Shown piece after piece: positions 1 through 9,412 of a stretch of 64,000 nt of DNA. A model generated the notes under the pieces. That model saw only the letters and a program-made list of their open reading frames with translations, did not search any database and was not told the origin of the DNA. A program made the translations under genes and the position numbers. Within the stretch, counting starts at the first letter, position 1, and each line of letters starts with the position of its first letter. This DNA comes from JAIBCC01 sp963763855 (lineage in GTDB: Bacteria; Acidobacteriota; Blastocatellia; Pyrinomonadales; Pyrinomonadaceae), in assembly GCA_963763855.1 (NCBI GenBank), contig CAVXPU010000005.1:1984001-2048000 (forward strand), written 5' to 3'.

Positions 1-341
1 TAATCGGTGCGATTGTGGCGATGTTTTCGATGTCTGGGCATCTAGAAATGTTTTACGGTACTGCCGATAACAGCACGATGTTGAGGTTTTATCATTTCAA
101 TCTGTGGTTTTTCGTGCTGATGCTCGGCGTTGGTTATTGGATTATGGGGCAAGACCCGATTCGTAATCGCGTTATGGCGTTGATTGGAGCATTCGGCAAG
201 TTGTTTATCATGGGCAGTTGGATTCATCTGCTTTCAATGAATCAGGCGAAACCTTTGATACTTTTAGCGATTGCTTACGATGGTTTTTTCGGAATTTTGA
301 TGGCGATATTTTATTGGAAAACAAGGGGAATGAAAGAATGA
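1..341 (+). CDS. Partial hydrophobic membrane protein
   Basis: The reading frame is open from the left edge of the window, so the true start is probably upstream; GTG at 15 is only the first possible start inside the window. The roughly 112 visible residues hold about four hydrophobic stretches, including LWFFVLMLGVGYWIM and LLAIAYDGFFGILMAIFYW, which predicts an integral membrane protein. Its stop overlaps the next start by 4 bases (ATGA), suggesting translational coupling with the secreted DUF1838-like protein. I do not recognise the family. Confidence 0.6.
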   Translation, partial: IGAIVAMFSMSGHLEMFYGTADNSTMLRFYHFNLWFFVLMLGVGYWIMGQDPIRNRVMALIGAFGKLFIMGSWIHLLSMNQAKPLILLAIAYDGFFGILMAIFYWKTRGMKE

Positions 342-1099
342 GAAGGAATTTATTGTTGTTGGCAGTTTGTTTGATATTTACGCAAGGTCTGATTGCACAG
401 AGCTTTAACGCAAATCTATTTAAAGAATTTACAGAAATGCGAATCGGAACTGGCGAACCGGTTTATTGGTATTGCGTTGGTGAAGTTTACGAATATCCGA
501 GCGGAAAATTGGTTGCGAAAGTTGAAGGAATCGACACCGCGAAGCTTATTAAATCTGAATCGACCGAAACGAAAAAGCTCCAACTTTCTCGCAAGATTTT
601 CTTTTATCGCGATGCTAAAACCAACGAACTTTTACGCGAAGTAAACGGAATAAAAGTTGAGCCGATTGCTTATCCTTATCAACAAATTTCATACGAATTG
701 AAAGACGACCAAATAGTTACCACGGTTGTTCAAGGCAAAGTGCCGAGAATTCAAAAAATTGAAGGCGGCGATATGATTGCCCGGCAATTCAATGGTTTGA
801 CGATGTTTTCCGCACCGTTGTTTCTCAATTTCCCAAACTATAAAGCCTTCGAGAATTACGATTTTTTGATCCAGCCCAAAAGTGCAAAAGGAACGCCGCG
901 TTATCAATTAACATGGAATCGTCGCGGTGATTTGCCGAAATTCTTTGGTGGCGGCGACAGCGTTTTCCAGCTCGCTTCGTATCGGGTTGATAAATACTCC
1001 GAATTACCGAAAACAATGCGTGAGGCACTTGAATCTGACGGCAAACTTTGGATAAATCCGCCGAAAGATTTAGCGGAAATTGCGGAACTTCAAAAATGA
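338..1099 (+). CDS. Secreted DUF1838-like protein
   Basis: The 253-residue protein starts at the ATG that overlaps the preceding stop; an open frame continues upstream but lies inside the previous gene. A signal peptide is clear (MRRNLLLLAVCLIFTQGLIAQ), with likely cleavage after LIAQ. The mature part is rich in beta-forming segments, and its early region (GEPVYWYCVGEVYEYPSGK) resembles DUF1838, a family of unknown function in alpha- and gammaproteobacteria and acidobacteria. No catalytic motif is evident. The family assignment rests on general resemblance and is tentative; the signal peptide and start are firmer. Confidence 0.6.
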   Translation: MRRNLLLLAVCLIFTQGLIAQSFNANLFKEFTEMRIGTGEPVYWYCVGEVYEYPSGKLVAKVEGIDTAKLIKSESTETKKLQLSRKIFFYRDAKTNELLREVNGIKVEPIAYPYQQISYELKDDQIVTTVVQGKVPRIQKIEGGDMIARQFNGLTMFSAPLFLNFPNYKAFENYDFLIQPKSAKGTPRYQLTWNRRGDLPKFFGGGDSVFQLASYRVDKYSELPKTMREALESDGKLWINPPKDLAEIAELQK

Positions 1100-1167
1100 C
1101 TCGAATCTGGCAAAGCGATGAAATCTAGAGCATATCGAAAAATCTACTCCTCAATCTTGAATTATAC

Positions 1168-1195
1168 TTGACCTTTTTACATTACGGTGTAATAT
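1168..1195 (+). promoter_or_regulatory. Predicted sigma-70 promoter of the ROK gene
   Basis: TTGACC (1168-1173) and TAATAT (1190-1195) are separated by 16 bp, close to the -35/-10 consensus. The -10 hexamer forms the left end of an exact palindrome, which would let a bound repressor block RNA polymerase. The ROK reading frame begins about 145 bp downstream, so the leader would be long. Confidence 0.5.
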
Positions 1196-1216
1196 GTTAA
1201 AAGTTTTAACATATTA
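1190..1216. promoter_or_regulatory. 27-bp perfect palindrome, likely operator
   Basis: Two 13-bp arms beginning TAATATGTTAAAA pair exactly around a single G at 1203. There is no downstream T-run, so it is not a typical terminator, and the left end covers the predicted -10 element. ROK repressors bind A+T-rich inverted repeats, so autoregulation by the adjacent ROK protein is the simplest inference. Confidence 0.6.
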
Positions 1217-1340
1217 GCGTAGTTTCCAGTTGAATTCCGTTATTCATTGACGATAACTCCCTGAATAGGGTGTGATTAATGATACATTTTGCACTTCAAA
1301 TGGTTAGGCATATCGATTTGTTTAAGCTTTTAACAAATAA

Positions 1341-2568
1341 ATGAGAAGAATAAATCCAAAAAATTTTACGCTTGCAAAACAGGGAACTTCTCGCGAGATA
1401 AATCGTCAAATCGCCTTGACTTTGATTCGGGCTCATCAGCCGGTTTCTCGGGCAGATTTATCTCGTTTGATGGAAACAAATCGGGCAAATGTAACTTTTA
1501 TTGTCAACCAGCTTTTGGAAGAAAAAATGGTTCGTGAAGGAGACCAAGGCAGCGAAAAAGTTCGTGGACGCAAGCCAACGTTTCTTTATGTAAATTCTAA
1601 TAAAAGTTATGCAGTGGCGGTTGATGTGCGTGCGACGAGGACTTTTTTGATGTTTACAGATTCTATCGGCAAACAAATTTCGGATATTTTGAGTTTTCCG
1701 ACTGAGCCAAATCCGGACAAGTTTGTTCAAAATTTAAGTGCAAACATCAAGAAAAATATTCCAAACAGTGTTAAAGAATCGAGTTGCGAAGGCATTGGAA
1801 TTGTAATTCCGGGAATGGTTAATCGTAAAACAGGTGTTGTTTTAAATGCTCCAACGCTTGGGCTGGCGAGATATTAATTTGCTTGCCCCGCTTCAGGCTG
1901 AATTTTCCGATGTCGAAATTCATCTCGAAAATTCGGGCAAAGCGTGTGCGTTGTCGCAAATTTGGATGAAGCGAAGCGACTTTCCGATATCAAACGACAT
2001 CGTTTTTGTCAGCGTTTCGGACGGAGTTGGCGTTGGCGTGGTAATCAACGGGGAATTGATGCGTGGCAAACATAACACAGCCGGCGAATTTGCACACATC
2101 CCATTGAATATTGACGGTCCGAGCTGCTTTTGCGGAGCAAACGGTTGTTGGGAAGCATATATTTCCAATTTAGCTACGTTATCAAGATATTTTGGAAGAA
2201 GCCTGACAAAAAGAGAACCACAAACTGTTGAAAATTCAGTATTTACGATTGAAGATCTGATTACAAGAGCAAGAGGCGACGATGCAAAAGCTGTAACGGC
2301 TTTACAGTCAACGGCTCGTTATTTAGGACTCGGCTTGGCGTCTGTCATAAACGTAATTGACCCGAATTGCGTTTATATCGGCGGAGAAATTACAGAAGCG
2401 TGGGATTTAATCGAACCTGAAGTCCGTGAAGCAATTAAAGAAAGAACATTGACCAAAGACCTCGGATTAACGCAAATTCGGATTGTCCCGGCAACCGAGC
2501 ATCCGCGTTTGCGTGGTGCCGTTGCCTTAGTAACTGCACCGGCTTTTGCGGCACCAATGGTCGCTTGA
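1341..2568 (+). pseudogene. ROK-family transcriptional regulator, frameshifted
   Basis: Two overlapping frames together encode a complete ROK protein of about 408 residues. The first frame (1341-1877) carries an N-terminal helix-turn-helix (residues about 15-70, QPVSRADLSRLMETNRANVT) and the start of the sugar-kinase-like fold. The second frame supplies LGWRDINL, the glycine-rich DGVGVGVVINGEL segment and the ROK zinc motif CFCGANGCWE. Removing one G from the GGG at 1860-1862 restores a continuous APTLGWRDINL. It is either a true pseudogene or a homopolymer sequencing error; the protein is otherwise intact. It sits at the head of the uronate genes and would be their natural sugar-responsive regulator. 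Confidence 0.85.
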
Positions 2569-2665
2569 TTTTCAAATATCAATCCACTTCTGAATGGTTG
2601 GGTTGTTGCTTTGAATGCTTTTAGCTGGTTCAACACTTTTGCCTTTGAAATCATTGTAAATAAAG

Positions 2666-4549
2666 ATGAAGAATGTAAATAGCTACAAAACTTTTCTAAC
2701 GATTGCCATATTTTTTGCAGCGTTCGGTCAAAATTATGTTTTGGCACAAACAGTTGGAAAACCGACTTTCTCTAAAGATCTAAACATCGAAGTAAAAGAG
2801 TTCTTTCATCGTGAAGTTTCAGTTCACTTCGGCGACATCAAAACGCTAAATCCGCCGCCTGATAAAGTTAATGGTTCGATTACAACAGGCGAATATACCT
2901 GGGGCAGTTTTATGCGGGTGCTAGCGGCTCAAAGTGACGTCAGCGGAAGTTCTAAAATTGGCGGAAAAGATACGGCACGGGCAATTGCCGAAATGGGTTT
3001 GTATGAAGTTAAAAAAGGCGGAAAAGCATTTTCGCAACTTTATGCGGCACAAGCACTTAGGCATTTCGGCAAGGATTTGAGCAAAAATGCCGTCTGGCAA
3101 AGCATGAACGAAGATGAGCGAAAAGAATGGGTGAAACTTCTGGACGCGACTCGTATTTATGATCCGAAAACCCGAGAAGTCATCAATTTACCAGAAAATT
3201 ATCTGGGCGTAGCGGCAAGAATCGCGGCTTTTGCCTACGAATTCGGGTTAATGAAGGACAAAGCTTTTCTCGATTCCTTGCTTGAAAGAGCGGCGAAACA
3301 ATTTATTGATGGAGCAATTTACGCCGACGACGATTTGCCAAATGGCAGATACGATCGGTATTCCAATGAATACATCCGATTTTGCTGGAAAGCTGCCGAA
3401 GTTGTCGGTCGAAAAGATATTTTGGAAAAGCTCAAAACGTCAATAAAAATTCAAATGCGTTTGTGGTGGGATCTGGTTTCAGATCAAGGTTATGGCTACA
3501 ATTGGGGAAGAAGCCAAGGACTTGTGAGCTATCTCGACACGCTTGAAATCGTCGCTTTTCTTGGCGAAAATCCTGAATTTCGCCCAGTTCCTTTAGCTGA
3601 TTTGGCAAGCCTTTACAATCTCGCGTGGCGTTGGATCCGCGGAGGTTATATTAACGAGAGACACACTTTTAACATTTTTGCTTATGGGCGTGGCAATTAT
3701 GCTTATATCAGTCCAGTTCGCGAATTTCAGCAAATTTCGACGAGCTTTGCCAAAATCATTGTTGCTCACGACAGTTTTAATAAAGTGCTCCAAGCTGAAA
3801 AACTTATCGAAATCCCTGTGAAACCAAAGTTGGATAACGTCGCTCGATTTGAGTTTTTTGATAAAGATAATTCTCGAAAAGAAGGTGTTTGGCTTGTTCG
3901 CCAAGGAAATTTGAAGTTTGCTTTGCCAATTACCGTCGGCACAAAACCTGCGATTGCCGATTATTTAGCCGCACCATTTGGATTAAGTGGTTTTGCAAAT
4001 CCGGTTGAAGAAGTTTATCCGTCTCTCGTGCCTTTTTTTGAATTAAAAGACGGGAAAACGTACGCTGCATCTGACGGAGCAGATCGAATCGTACCGGCGA
4101 AAAACGGACAATCGTTGCAGGTTGTATGGAATAAATTTGCAAAAATAGGCAGCAAATCTGGAGAAATTTTTGATATTGGGGTAAAAAGCGAAGTTAATTG
4201 GCAGATTGTCGGAAACAAATTGATTCGCGAAGAAACGTTAACATCGGATAAAAATATTACGCTCAAAAATTGGAAGTTTGCATTTCCTTCAACTGCAACG
4301 AAGCATCAGGTGGAAATGATGAAAAACAAACGGCTTGACATTTTTAAGGGCGAGGAAGGAACGCTCAAAACAAACGCTGAAGCTGATTGGAAATTTAACA
4401 ATGAAATTCTGGCAACTGGAGACACACGTTTAAGCAAAGGCGTGATCCGACCAATTCCACTGCATCAAATATTGACTGCCGAAACTATTGAATTAAAAGC
4501 CCGAAAGCCTCAAAAATGGCGTTTTGAAGTTACTGTAATTAAAAACTAA
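2666..4549 (+). CDS. Secreted protein of unrecognised family beside alginate lyase
   Basis: The 627-residue protein has a clear signal peptide (residues 1-28, ending NYVLAQ). Residues about 50-390 look helical with repeated aromatic-rich segments (YNWGRSQGLVSYLDTLEIV, WIRGGYINERHTF, YGRGNYAYI), as in an alpha/alpha toroid; residues about 400-627 look beta-rich. This two-part layout is common among polysaccharide lyases and glucuronyl hydrolases, and conserved-looking Arg, His, Tyr and Asn residues cluster in the helical part. I cannot place it in a named family. Its stop overlaps the start of the alginate-lyase-family gene by one base, and kduD and kduI follow, so a role in polyuronate breakdown is inferred. 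Confidence 0.7.
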   Translation: MKNVNSYKTFLTIAIFFAAFGQNYVLAQTVGKPTFSKDLNIEVKEFFHREVSVHFGDIKTLNPPPDKVNGSITTGEYTWGSFMRVLAAQSDVSGSSKIGGKDTARAIAEMGLYEVKKGGKAFSQLYAAQALRHFGKDLSKNAVWQSMNEDERKEWVKLLDATRIYDPKTREVINLPENYLGVAARIAAFAYEFGLMKDKAFLDSLLERAAKQFIDGAIYADDDLPNGRYDRYSNEYIRFCWKAAEVVGRKDILEKLKTSIKIQMRLWWDLVSDQGYGYNWGRSQGLVSYLDTLEIVAFLGENPEFRPVPLADLASLYNLAWRWIRGGYINERHTFNIFAYGRGNYAYISPVREFQQISTSFAKIIVAHDSFNKVLQAEKLIEIPVKPKLDNVARFEFFDKDNSRKEGVWLVRQGNLKFALPITVGTKPAIADYLAAPFGLSGFANPVEEVYPSLVPFFELKDGKTYAASDGADRIVPAKNGQSLQVVWNKFAKIGSKSGEIFDIGVKSEVNWQIVGNKLIREETLTSDKNITLKNWKFAFPSTATKHQVEMMKNKRLDIFKGEEGTLKTNAEADWKFNNEILATGDTRLSKGVIRPIPLHQILTAETIELKARKPQKWRFEVTVIKN

Positions 4550-5757
4550 TGAAATCTGTACGCTTTATTTTCGTCATTTTATTCTTTGCCGTTTGCGGAC
4601 AGATTGTGCTTGCCCAAAATCCAAGAGTCTTTATCCTGAATTCAAAAATTTTAAGTGAACGCAAAGCTAAAATTTTCGCTGAAACATCGCCAGATAGATC
4701 GTATGGTTTAGCAATTTTGAAACTCGAAAAAGAAGCAAAAAAGCTTCTTAACACAACGTTTTTATCGGTAATCGATAAAGAAATTGCTCCGCCGAGCAGT
4801 GATAAACACGATTATATGAGCCAAGCTCCGTATTTTTGGCGAAACCCAAATACACAAAACGGCTTACCATATGTCCGCAAAGACGGCGAGCGAAATCCGG
4901 AAATCGAAAAGATAACTGACCATAAAAATTTAGACAAAATCGAGAATGCTGTGGCAACACTTTCGCTGGCATTTTTCTTTACTGACAAAGAGGAATATGC
5001 ATCCAAAGCGACCGAGATTTTGAAAATGTGGTTTTTAGATGAAAAGACCAAAATGAACCCGAATCTACAATTTGCACAAGCAATTCCGGGTGTCAACACA
5101 GGTCGCGGAATAGGGATTATTGAAACGCGGGAATTGACCGATGTGGTTGATGCGGTTGGACTTTTGCAAGGCTCTAAGTCTTGGACAAGAGTTGACCAAA
5201 TTGGCTTAGAAAAATGGTTTGCCGATTATTTGAAATGGTTGATGACAAGTAAAAACGGACTCGATGAAGCTGCTACCAAAAATAATCATGGCACATATTA
5301 TGATGCCCAAGTTGTTTCGTTTGCTCTGTTTATCGGCAAGAAAGATGTTGCCAAAAGTGTGTTGGAAAATGCAAAAGAAAAGCGTTTCACTAAACAAATC
5401 GAATCAGATGGACGCCAACCGCTCGAGCTTGAAAGAACAAAATCGTGGGATTACAGCGTAATGAATTTGGATGGTTTTGTTACTCTTGCCGAACTTGCGG
5501 AACACGCCGAAATTGATTTGTGGAATTATAAAGGTTCGGATGGAAGAGGCAGTATTCGCCTTGCAATCGACTTTTTAACGCCATATCTTGAAAGTCGAAA
5601 GAGATGGTCAAATCAGCAAATTAGCACATTGAACCCTGAAAAACTTTATCCGCTTATTAGGCGTGCAAGCCGAAAATATACGGACGAAAAATTTAAGCAA
5701 ATATCTTCAACAATCCCGAAATTGAAAGTTGATGAGGTGGATTTTCTACTTTACTAA
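4549..5757 (+). CDS. Secreted alginate-lyase-family protein
   Basis: The 402-residue protein has a signal peptide (residues 1-23, GQIVLAQ) followed by an alginate_lyase (PF05426-type) alpha/alpha barrel. Recognisable signatures are DYMSQAPYFWRNPN, LPYVRKDGERNPE, AATKNNHGTYYDAQV and LELERTKSWDYSVMNLDGF; the Asn-His and Tyr residues are the expected catalytic elements. The layout resembles PL5/PL38 enzymes, which cleave mannuronan or glucuronan by beta-elimination to unsaturated uronates. Translational overlap with the upstream secreted protein and the downstream kduD (9-bp gap) supports one operon. Substrate cannot be read from the sequence. Confidence 0.85.
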   Translation: MKSVRFIFVILFFAVCGQIVLAQNPRVFILNSKILSERKAKIFAETSPDRSYGLAILKLEKEAKKLLNTTFLSVIDKEIAPPSSDKHDYMSQAPYFWRNPNTQNGLPYVRKDGERNPEIEKITDHKNLDKIENAVATLSLAFFFTDKEEYASKATEILKMWFLDEKTKMNPNLQFAQAIPGVNTGRGIGIIETRELTDVVDAVGLLQGSKSWTRVDQIGLEKWFADYLKWLMTSKNGLDEAATKNNHGTYYDAQVVSFALFIGKKDVAKSVLENAKEKRFTKQIESDGRQPLELERTKSWDYSVMNLDGFVTLAELAEHAEIDLWNYKGSDGRGSIRLAIDFLTPYLESRKRWSNQQISTLNPEKLYPLIRRASRKYTDEKFKQISSTIPKLKVDEVDFLLY

Positions 5758-5765
5758 TTAAAAAT

Positions 5766-6533
5766 ATGAGCATTTTAGATTCATTCAAACTAGACGGAAA
5801 AATCGCACTCGTAACAGGTGCGTCCGTCGGACTTGGACAAGCAATGGCGATTGCCTTGGCAGAAGCTGGTGCAGATATAGCTTGCCATTGTCATTTTGAC
5901 GGCGAAGCGGACGAGACCTGTCAAAAAATCGAAAATCTTGGACGCAAAGCAATTTCTATTTCGGGCGATATGTCTGACCGCGACATACCTAAAATGATTA
6001 TAGCGGAAGTAATAGAAGAATTTGGTCGAATTGATATTTTGGTCAATAATGCGGGAATGATCCGCCGTTCGCCTGCCGTAGATTTCAGCGAAGAAGATTG
6101 GTCAACCGTTTTAGAAGTTAATCTTTCGAGCATTTTCCGATTATCACAAGCTGCCGCAAAATCAATGATCGCAACAGGTTCGGGCAAAATCGTCAATATT
6201 GCCTCGCTGCTTTCATTTCAAGGCGGAATCACCGTTCCGGCTTACACAGCATCAAAATCCGGCGTGGCAGGTTTGACCAAAGCATTTGCCAACGAGTGGG
6301 CAAAAGACAACATCAACGTCAACGCTATCGCACCCGGTTATTTTGCAACCAACAACACAACCGCTTTGAGAGCCGACGAAACTCGAAACCGACAAATTTT
6401 GGAAAGAATTCCCGCAGGACGCTGGGGAAATCCGGAAGATTTAGCAGGTGCGGTGGTGTTTTTAGCGTCACCAGCAAGCGATTACCTGCAAGGGCATATT
6501 ATGTTAGTTGATGGTGGTTGGATGGCTCGCTAA
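5766..6533 (+). CDS. kduD: 2-dehydro-3-deoxy-D-gluconate 5-dehydrogenase-like SDR
   Basis: The 255-residue classical short-chain dehydrogenase has the cofactor motif TGASVGLGQAMA (residues about 17-28), NNAG near residue 95, catalytic Ser around 143 (ASLLSF) and the YTASK active site, and ends GHIMLVDGGWMAR. KduD interconverts 3-deoxy-D-glycero-2,5-hexodiulosonate and 2-keto-3-deoxygluconate in pectin and alginate catabolism. The specific call relies on length, sequence style and immediate linkage to kduI; SDRs alone are hard to assign. It lies 8 bp after the lyase-family gene and 21 bp before kduI. Confidence 0.85.
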   Translation: MSILDSFKLDGKIALVTGASVGLGQAMAIALAEAGADIACHCHFDGEADETCQKIENLGRKAISISGDMSDRDIPKMIIAEVIEEFGRIDILVNNAGMIRRSPAVDFSEEDWSTVLEVNLSSIFRLSQAAAKSMIATGSGKIVNIASLLSFQGGITVPAYTASKSGVAGLTKAFANEWAKDNINVNAIAPGYFATNNTTALRADETRNRQILERIPAGRWGNPEDLAGAVVFLASPASDYLQGHIMLVDGGWMAR

Positions 6534-6554
6534 ATTAAAACGAACTAAAAAATT

Positions 6555-7403
6555 ATGTATAACAAAACTTATTACGCAACGCATCCTGAATCAATTTTAG
6601 GTATGTTCAACGAAGATTTGCGGGATTTATATCTCGTCAACGATATATTTGCCGAAAACGAAGTTCGCTTGAGTTATTCGCATTTCGACCGAATCGTAGT
6701 CGGCGGAGTTATGCCAACGAGCAAAAAAGTTAAACTGCCGACTCACACCGAACCTGAATCGGCGAAAGGGAAGCCGTTTCTTGACCGACGCGAAATGGGT
6801 GCGGTAAATATCGGCAATGGTCGGGGGGAAATCACAGTTGACGGCGAAACTTACGAACTCGGCAAAATGGACTGTTTGTATATCGCCAAAGAAAGTGCGG
6901 AAGTTACTTTTGAGTCGGACGATGCAAAAAATCCGGCTAAATTTTATCTGCTTTCAACACTCGCTCATAAACGCTTTGAAACGAAATTATTGACCGCGAA
7001 AGATGCCAAAAAACTCCAACTCGGTTCGGTTGAAACATCGAATGTTCGAACCGTTTATCAGCTTATCATTCCCGGCGTTTGCGATTCGTCGCAGCTTGTT
7101 ATGGGTTTAACTACGCTTGATACCGGAAGCGTTTGGAATACTTGCCCGCCGCATATTCACGAACGCCGTTCGGAAGTTTACTTGTATTTTGATTTGGACG
7201 AGAAAGCCCGAATTATGCACTTTATGGGGCAAACCGAAGACACTCGAACGATAATTATGGAAAACGAACGAGTTGTTTTGTCGCCGCCGTGGTCAATACA
7301 CATGGGCGTTGGAACATCGAATTACAGTTTTGTGTGGGCGATGGGCGGCGAAAATCTTGATTATACCGATATGAATGTTTTGGACATTTGCCAATTGCGG
7401 TAA
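6555..7403 (+). CDS. kduI: 5-dehydro-4-deoxy-D-glucuronate isomerase
   Basis: The 282-residue protein is a KduI isomerase, which converts 4-deoxy-L-threo-5-hexosulose uronate into the substrate of KduD. The cupin metal ligands are present: PPHIHERRSE supplies two His and a Glu, and PPWSIHMG the third His. The C-terminal signature GGENLDYTDMN is typical. Length matches the usual 278-280 residues. It is the last gene of the uronate operon and is followed by a good terminator. KDG kinase and KDPG aldolase, needed to finish the pathway, are not in this window. Confidence 0.93.
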   Translation: MYNKTYYATHPESILGMFNEDLRDLYLVNDIFAENEVRLSYSHFDRIVVGGVMPTSKKVKLPTHTEPESAKGKPFLDRREMGAVNIGNGRGEITVDGETYELGKMDCLYIAKESAEVTFESDDAKNPAKFYLLSTLAHKRFETKLLTAKDAKKLQLGSVETSNVRTVYQLIIPGVCDSSQLVMGLTTLDTGSVWNTCPPHIHERRSEVYLYFDLDEKARIMHFMGQTEDTRTIIMENERVVLSPPWSIHMGVGTSNYSFVWAMGGENLDYTDMNVLDICQLR

Positions 7404-7431
7404 ATTTTTGAATTAGAAGGTTAAAGTTTTT

Positions 7432-7461
7432 AAAAGGCGAATTCATTTTTGCCTTTTTTTT
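7432..7461 (+). terminator. Rho-independent terminator after kduI
   Basis: AAAAGGC pairs with GCCTTTT around an A+T-rich loop and is followed by a run of T. It closes the uronate operon before the catabolic island begins. Confidence 0.75.
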
Positions 7462-7566
7462 CATTTTTAAAGCTTGGTTTTCCAAATTTCCATGAGAAAA
7501 AACCAAAGTCTTCCTGCCTTTGCAAACTCGTCAAAATAATTAAAACAATAATTGAAATTAGATTTG
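7462..7566. other. A+T-rich leader region before hyuB
   Basis: No coding potential was seen in this stretch between the kduI terminator and the operator-like palindrome. TTGAAA near 7554 and TATAGA at 7573-7578 could form a weak promoter with a 13-15 bp spacer, in which case the palindrome would cover the -10. Confidence 0.3.
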
Positions 7567-7590
7567 ATTTGTTATAGACTTAGGACAAAT
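7567..7590. promoter_or_regulatory. Candidate GntR operator upstream of hyuB
   Basis: An imperfect 24-bp palindrome starting ATTTGTTATA and ending ACAAAT contains TTGT-N12-ACAA. The same architecture appears before gntR (28531), before the NTF2-like gene (32485) and, in weaker copies, between hyuA and the acyl-CoA ligase (24474). It lies 23 bp before the hyuB start. Confidence 0.55.
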
Positions 7591-7612
7591 CTTATCGAAT
7601 CGGAGCAAAATT

Positions 7613-9409
7613 ATGGATAAAATTACGCTTGATATTTTAGAAAACGCCCTTCGCAACGCACGCGAAGAAATGGACACGGTGCTTTTCCGCTCGGCAATGT
7701 CGCCTGTTATTCGTGAACAACACGATGGTTTTCCGATGATTTGTCATCCTGATGGGCGAATGGTTGTCGGACAATTCGGCTCGTATATCAATGGATTTTT
7801 GGCGAACTGGAAACGCGGGGTTAATGAAGGCGATATTTTCCTCGTTTCCGATCCGTATTCGTGCGGCGGAGCGATTTCGCACATCAACGATTGGATGGTT
7901 TTGATGCCAATTTTTTACGAAGGCGAACTAGTTGGGTGGGGTTCGCAATTCGGTCACACAGTTGATATGGGCGGACCGGTTTCGGGCAGTTTGCCGACCG
8001 ATGCCGATACGATATTTGGCGAAGGAACTCGAATTCCGCCGGTTAAGTTGTTTGATGCCGGTAAGTTAAACGAAGATTTGCTCGATATGATTTTGGCGAA
8101 TTCACGGGTTCCAACGATGAATTATTTTGATTTGATGGCGATTGTTGCCGCTTGCCGAATGGCTGATAAACGCGTCAAAGAAATGTGCGACCGCTTCGGA
8201 AAAGACGAATATATCGAAGGCTTGGGCATGCTGCTCGACCGGACACATGAGGCGATGAAGCAGTTAATCGTGATGTGTTTGCCGGAAACGCCGCTCGAAT
8301 TTGAAGATTATATTGACGATGACGGACGCGGAAATGGTCCGTATAAAATGAAACTGACGATTTATCGAAAAGGACACGAAGCCTATTTTGATTGGACGGG
8401 AACTGATCCGCAAGCTCCAGGACCGATTAATTTTTACTTAAACGAAGAGATGTTCAAGATGTTCATCGGCGTTTATTTGATCATGGTTTTCGACCCGCAA
8501 ATTTTATTCAACGATGGATTTTATCCGCTGCTACACGTTACAATCCCTGAAAAATCATTGCTCAATCCAGAATTTCCGGCAGCTCTCGGGTGTCGAACAC
8601 ACGCTCTAACTCGTTTATTCGACGTGCTTGGCGGTGCTTTAGGCAAAGGTGCTCCCGAACTTTCGACCGCTGCGGGCTACGGAACATCACCGTATATGCT
8701 CTACAACGGACACGATGAAAATAACGAATTTTTCCACTTGATGGAAATCACATACGGCGGAATCCCGGGCAGACCGATGGGCGACGGAATGGACGCACAC
8801 TCCTGGTGGCCACTTTTTGAAAATATCCCGACCGAGTATTTAGAAAGTTATTACCCGATCACCGTGATGGAATACGGAAGTTTGATGGACACAGGCGGGG
8901 CAGGTTTTCATCGAGGAGGAAATGCAGTTCACAAGGTTTATCGATACGAAGCGGACGGTGAAATCGCAATTCACGACGACCGCGACCGATCCGAGCCTTG
9001 GGGAATTATGGGCGGATTGGCAGGTGCAAAATCTACCAAAGAATTGATTCGAGTTGATGGAACGCGTGAATTTCTACCGTCGAAAATCTCTCGAATTCCA
9101 GTAAAAAAAGGCGACATTTTAGTTTATCGAACTGCTGGCGGCGGCGGTTGGAAAGATCCGTTTGACCGTCCGAGCGAGAAAGTTTTCAAAGATGTGAGAA
9201 ACGGTTTGGTCTCAATCGAAAAAGCAAAATCAGATTACGGCGTTGTGATGGACGCTAAAACATTGGCAATTGACGAATCTGCAACCGATAAATTACGCGG
9301 AGAAATGCGTGAGAAACGCGGTGAATTTCCGCTCTTTTCAATCGGAAAAGTTCCCGAAGCAATCGGAGTGGTCGCAACTTGGGGCAAATCGGCGGCAGCA
9401 GTTAGCTAA
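7613..9409 (+). CDS. hyuB: Hydantoinase B/oxoprolinase-family subunit
   Basis: The 598-residue protein belongs to the HyuB family (PF02538 type): ATP-dependent N-methylhydantoinase/5-oxoprolinase B subunits and related acetophenone and acetone carboxylase subunits. Signatures include SPVIREQHDGFPMI near the start, the DPYSCGGAISHINDW segment, GGIPGRPMGDGMDAH, and the C-terminal RTAGGGGWKDPFDRP. Such subunits work with an ATP-binding HyuA, found here at 22325-24373 on the other strand rather than adjacent. Start ATG follows CGGAGC. Substrate could be an N-methylhydantoin, oxoproline, a lactam or a ketone; the neighbours favour ring amide hydrolysis. Confidence 0.9.
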   Translation: MDKITLDILENALRNAREEMDTVLFRSAMSPVIREQHDGFPMICHPDGRMVVGQFGSYINGFLANWKRGVNEGDIFLVSDPYSCGGAISHINDWMVLMPIFYEGELVGWGSQFGHTVDMGGPVSGSLPTDADTIFGEGTRIPPVKLFDAGKLNEDLLDMILANSRVPTMNYFDLMAIVAACRMADKRVKEMCDRFGKDEYIEGLGMLLDRTHEAMKQLIVMCLPETPLEFEDYIDDDGRGNGPYKMKLTIYRKGHEAYFDWTGTDPQAPGPINFYLNEEMFKMFIGVYLIMVFDPQILFNDGFYPLLHVTIPEKSLLNPEFPAALGCRTHALTRLFDVLGGALGKGAPELSTAAGYGTSPYMLYNGHDENNEFFHLMEITYGGIPGRPMGDGMDAHSWWPLFENIPTEYLESYYPITVMEYGSLMDTGGAGFHRGGNAVHKVYRYEADGEIAIHDDRDRSEPWGIMGGLAGAKSTKELIRVDGTREFLPSKISRIPVKKGDILVYRTAGGGGWKDPFDRPSEKVFKDVRNGLVSIEKAKSDYGVVMDAKTLAIDESATDKLRGEMREKRGEFPLFSIGKVPEAIGVVATWGKSAAAVS

Positions 9410-9412
9410 TTT

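Noticed and set aside
1341..2568. Programmed frameshift in the ROK gene
   Set aside because: A short GGG run without a stimulatory hairpin or slippery heptamer is not a convincing recoding site; mutation or sequencing error is simpler.
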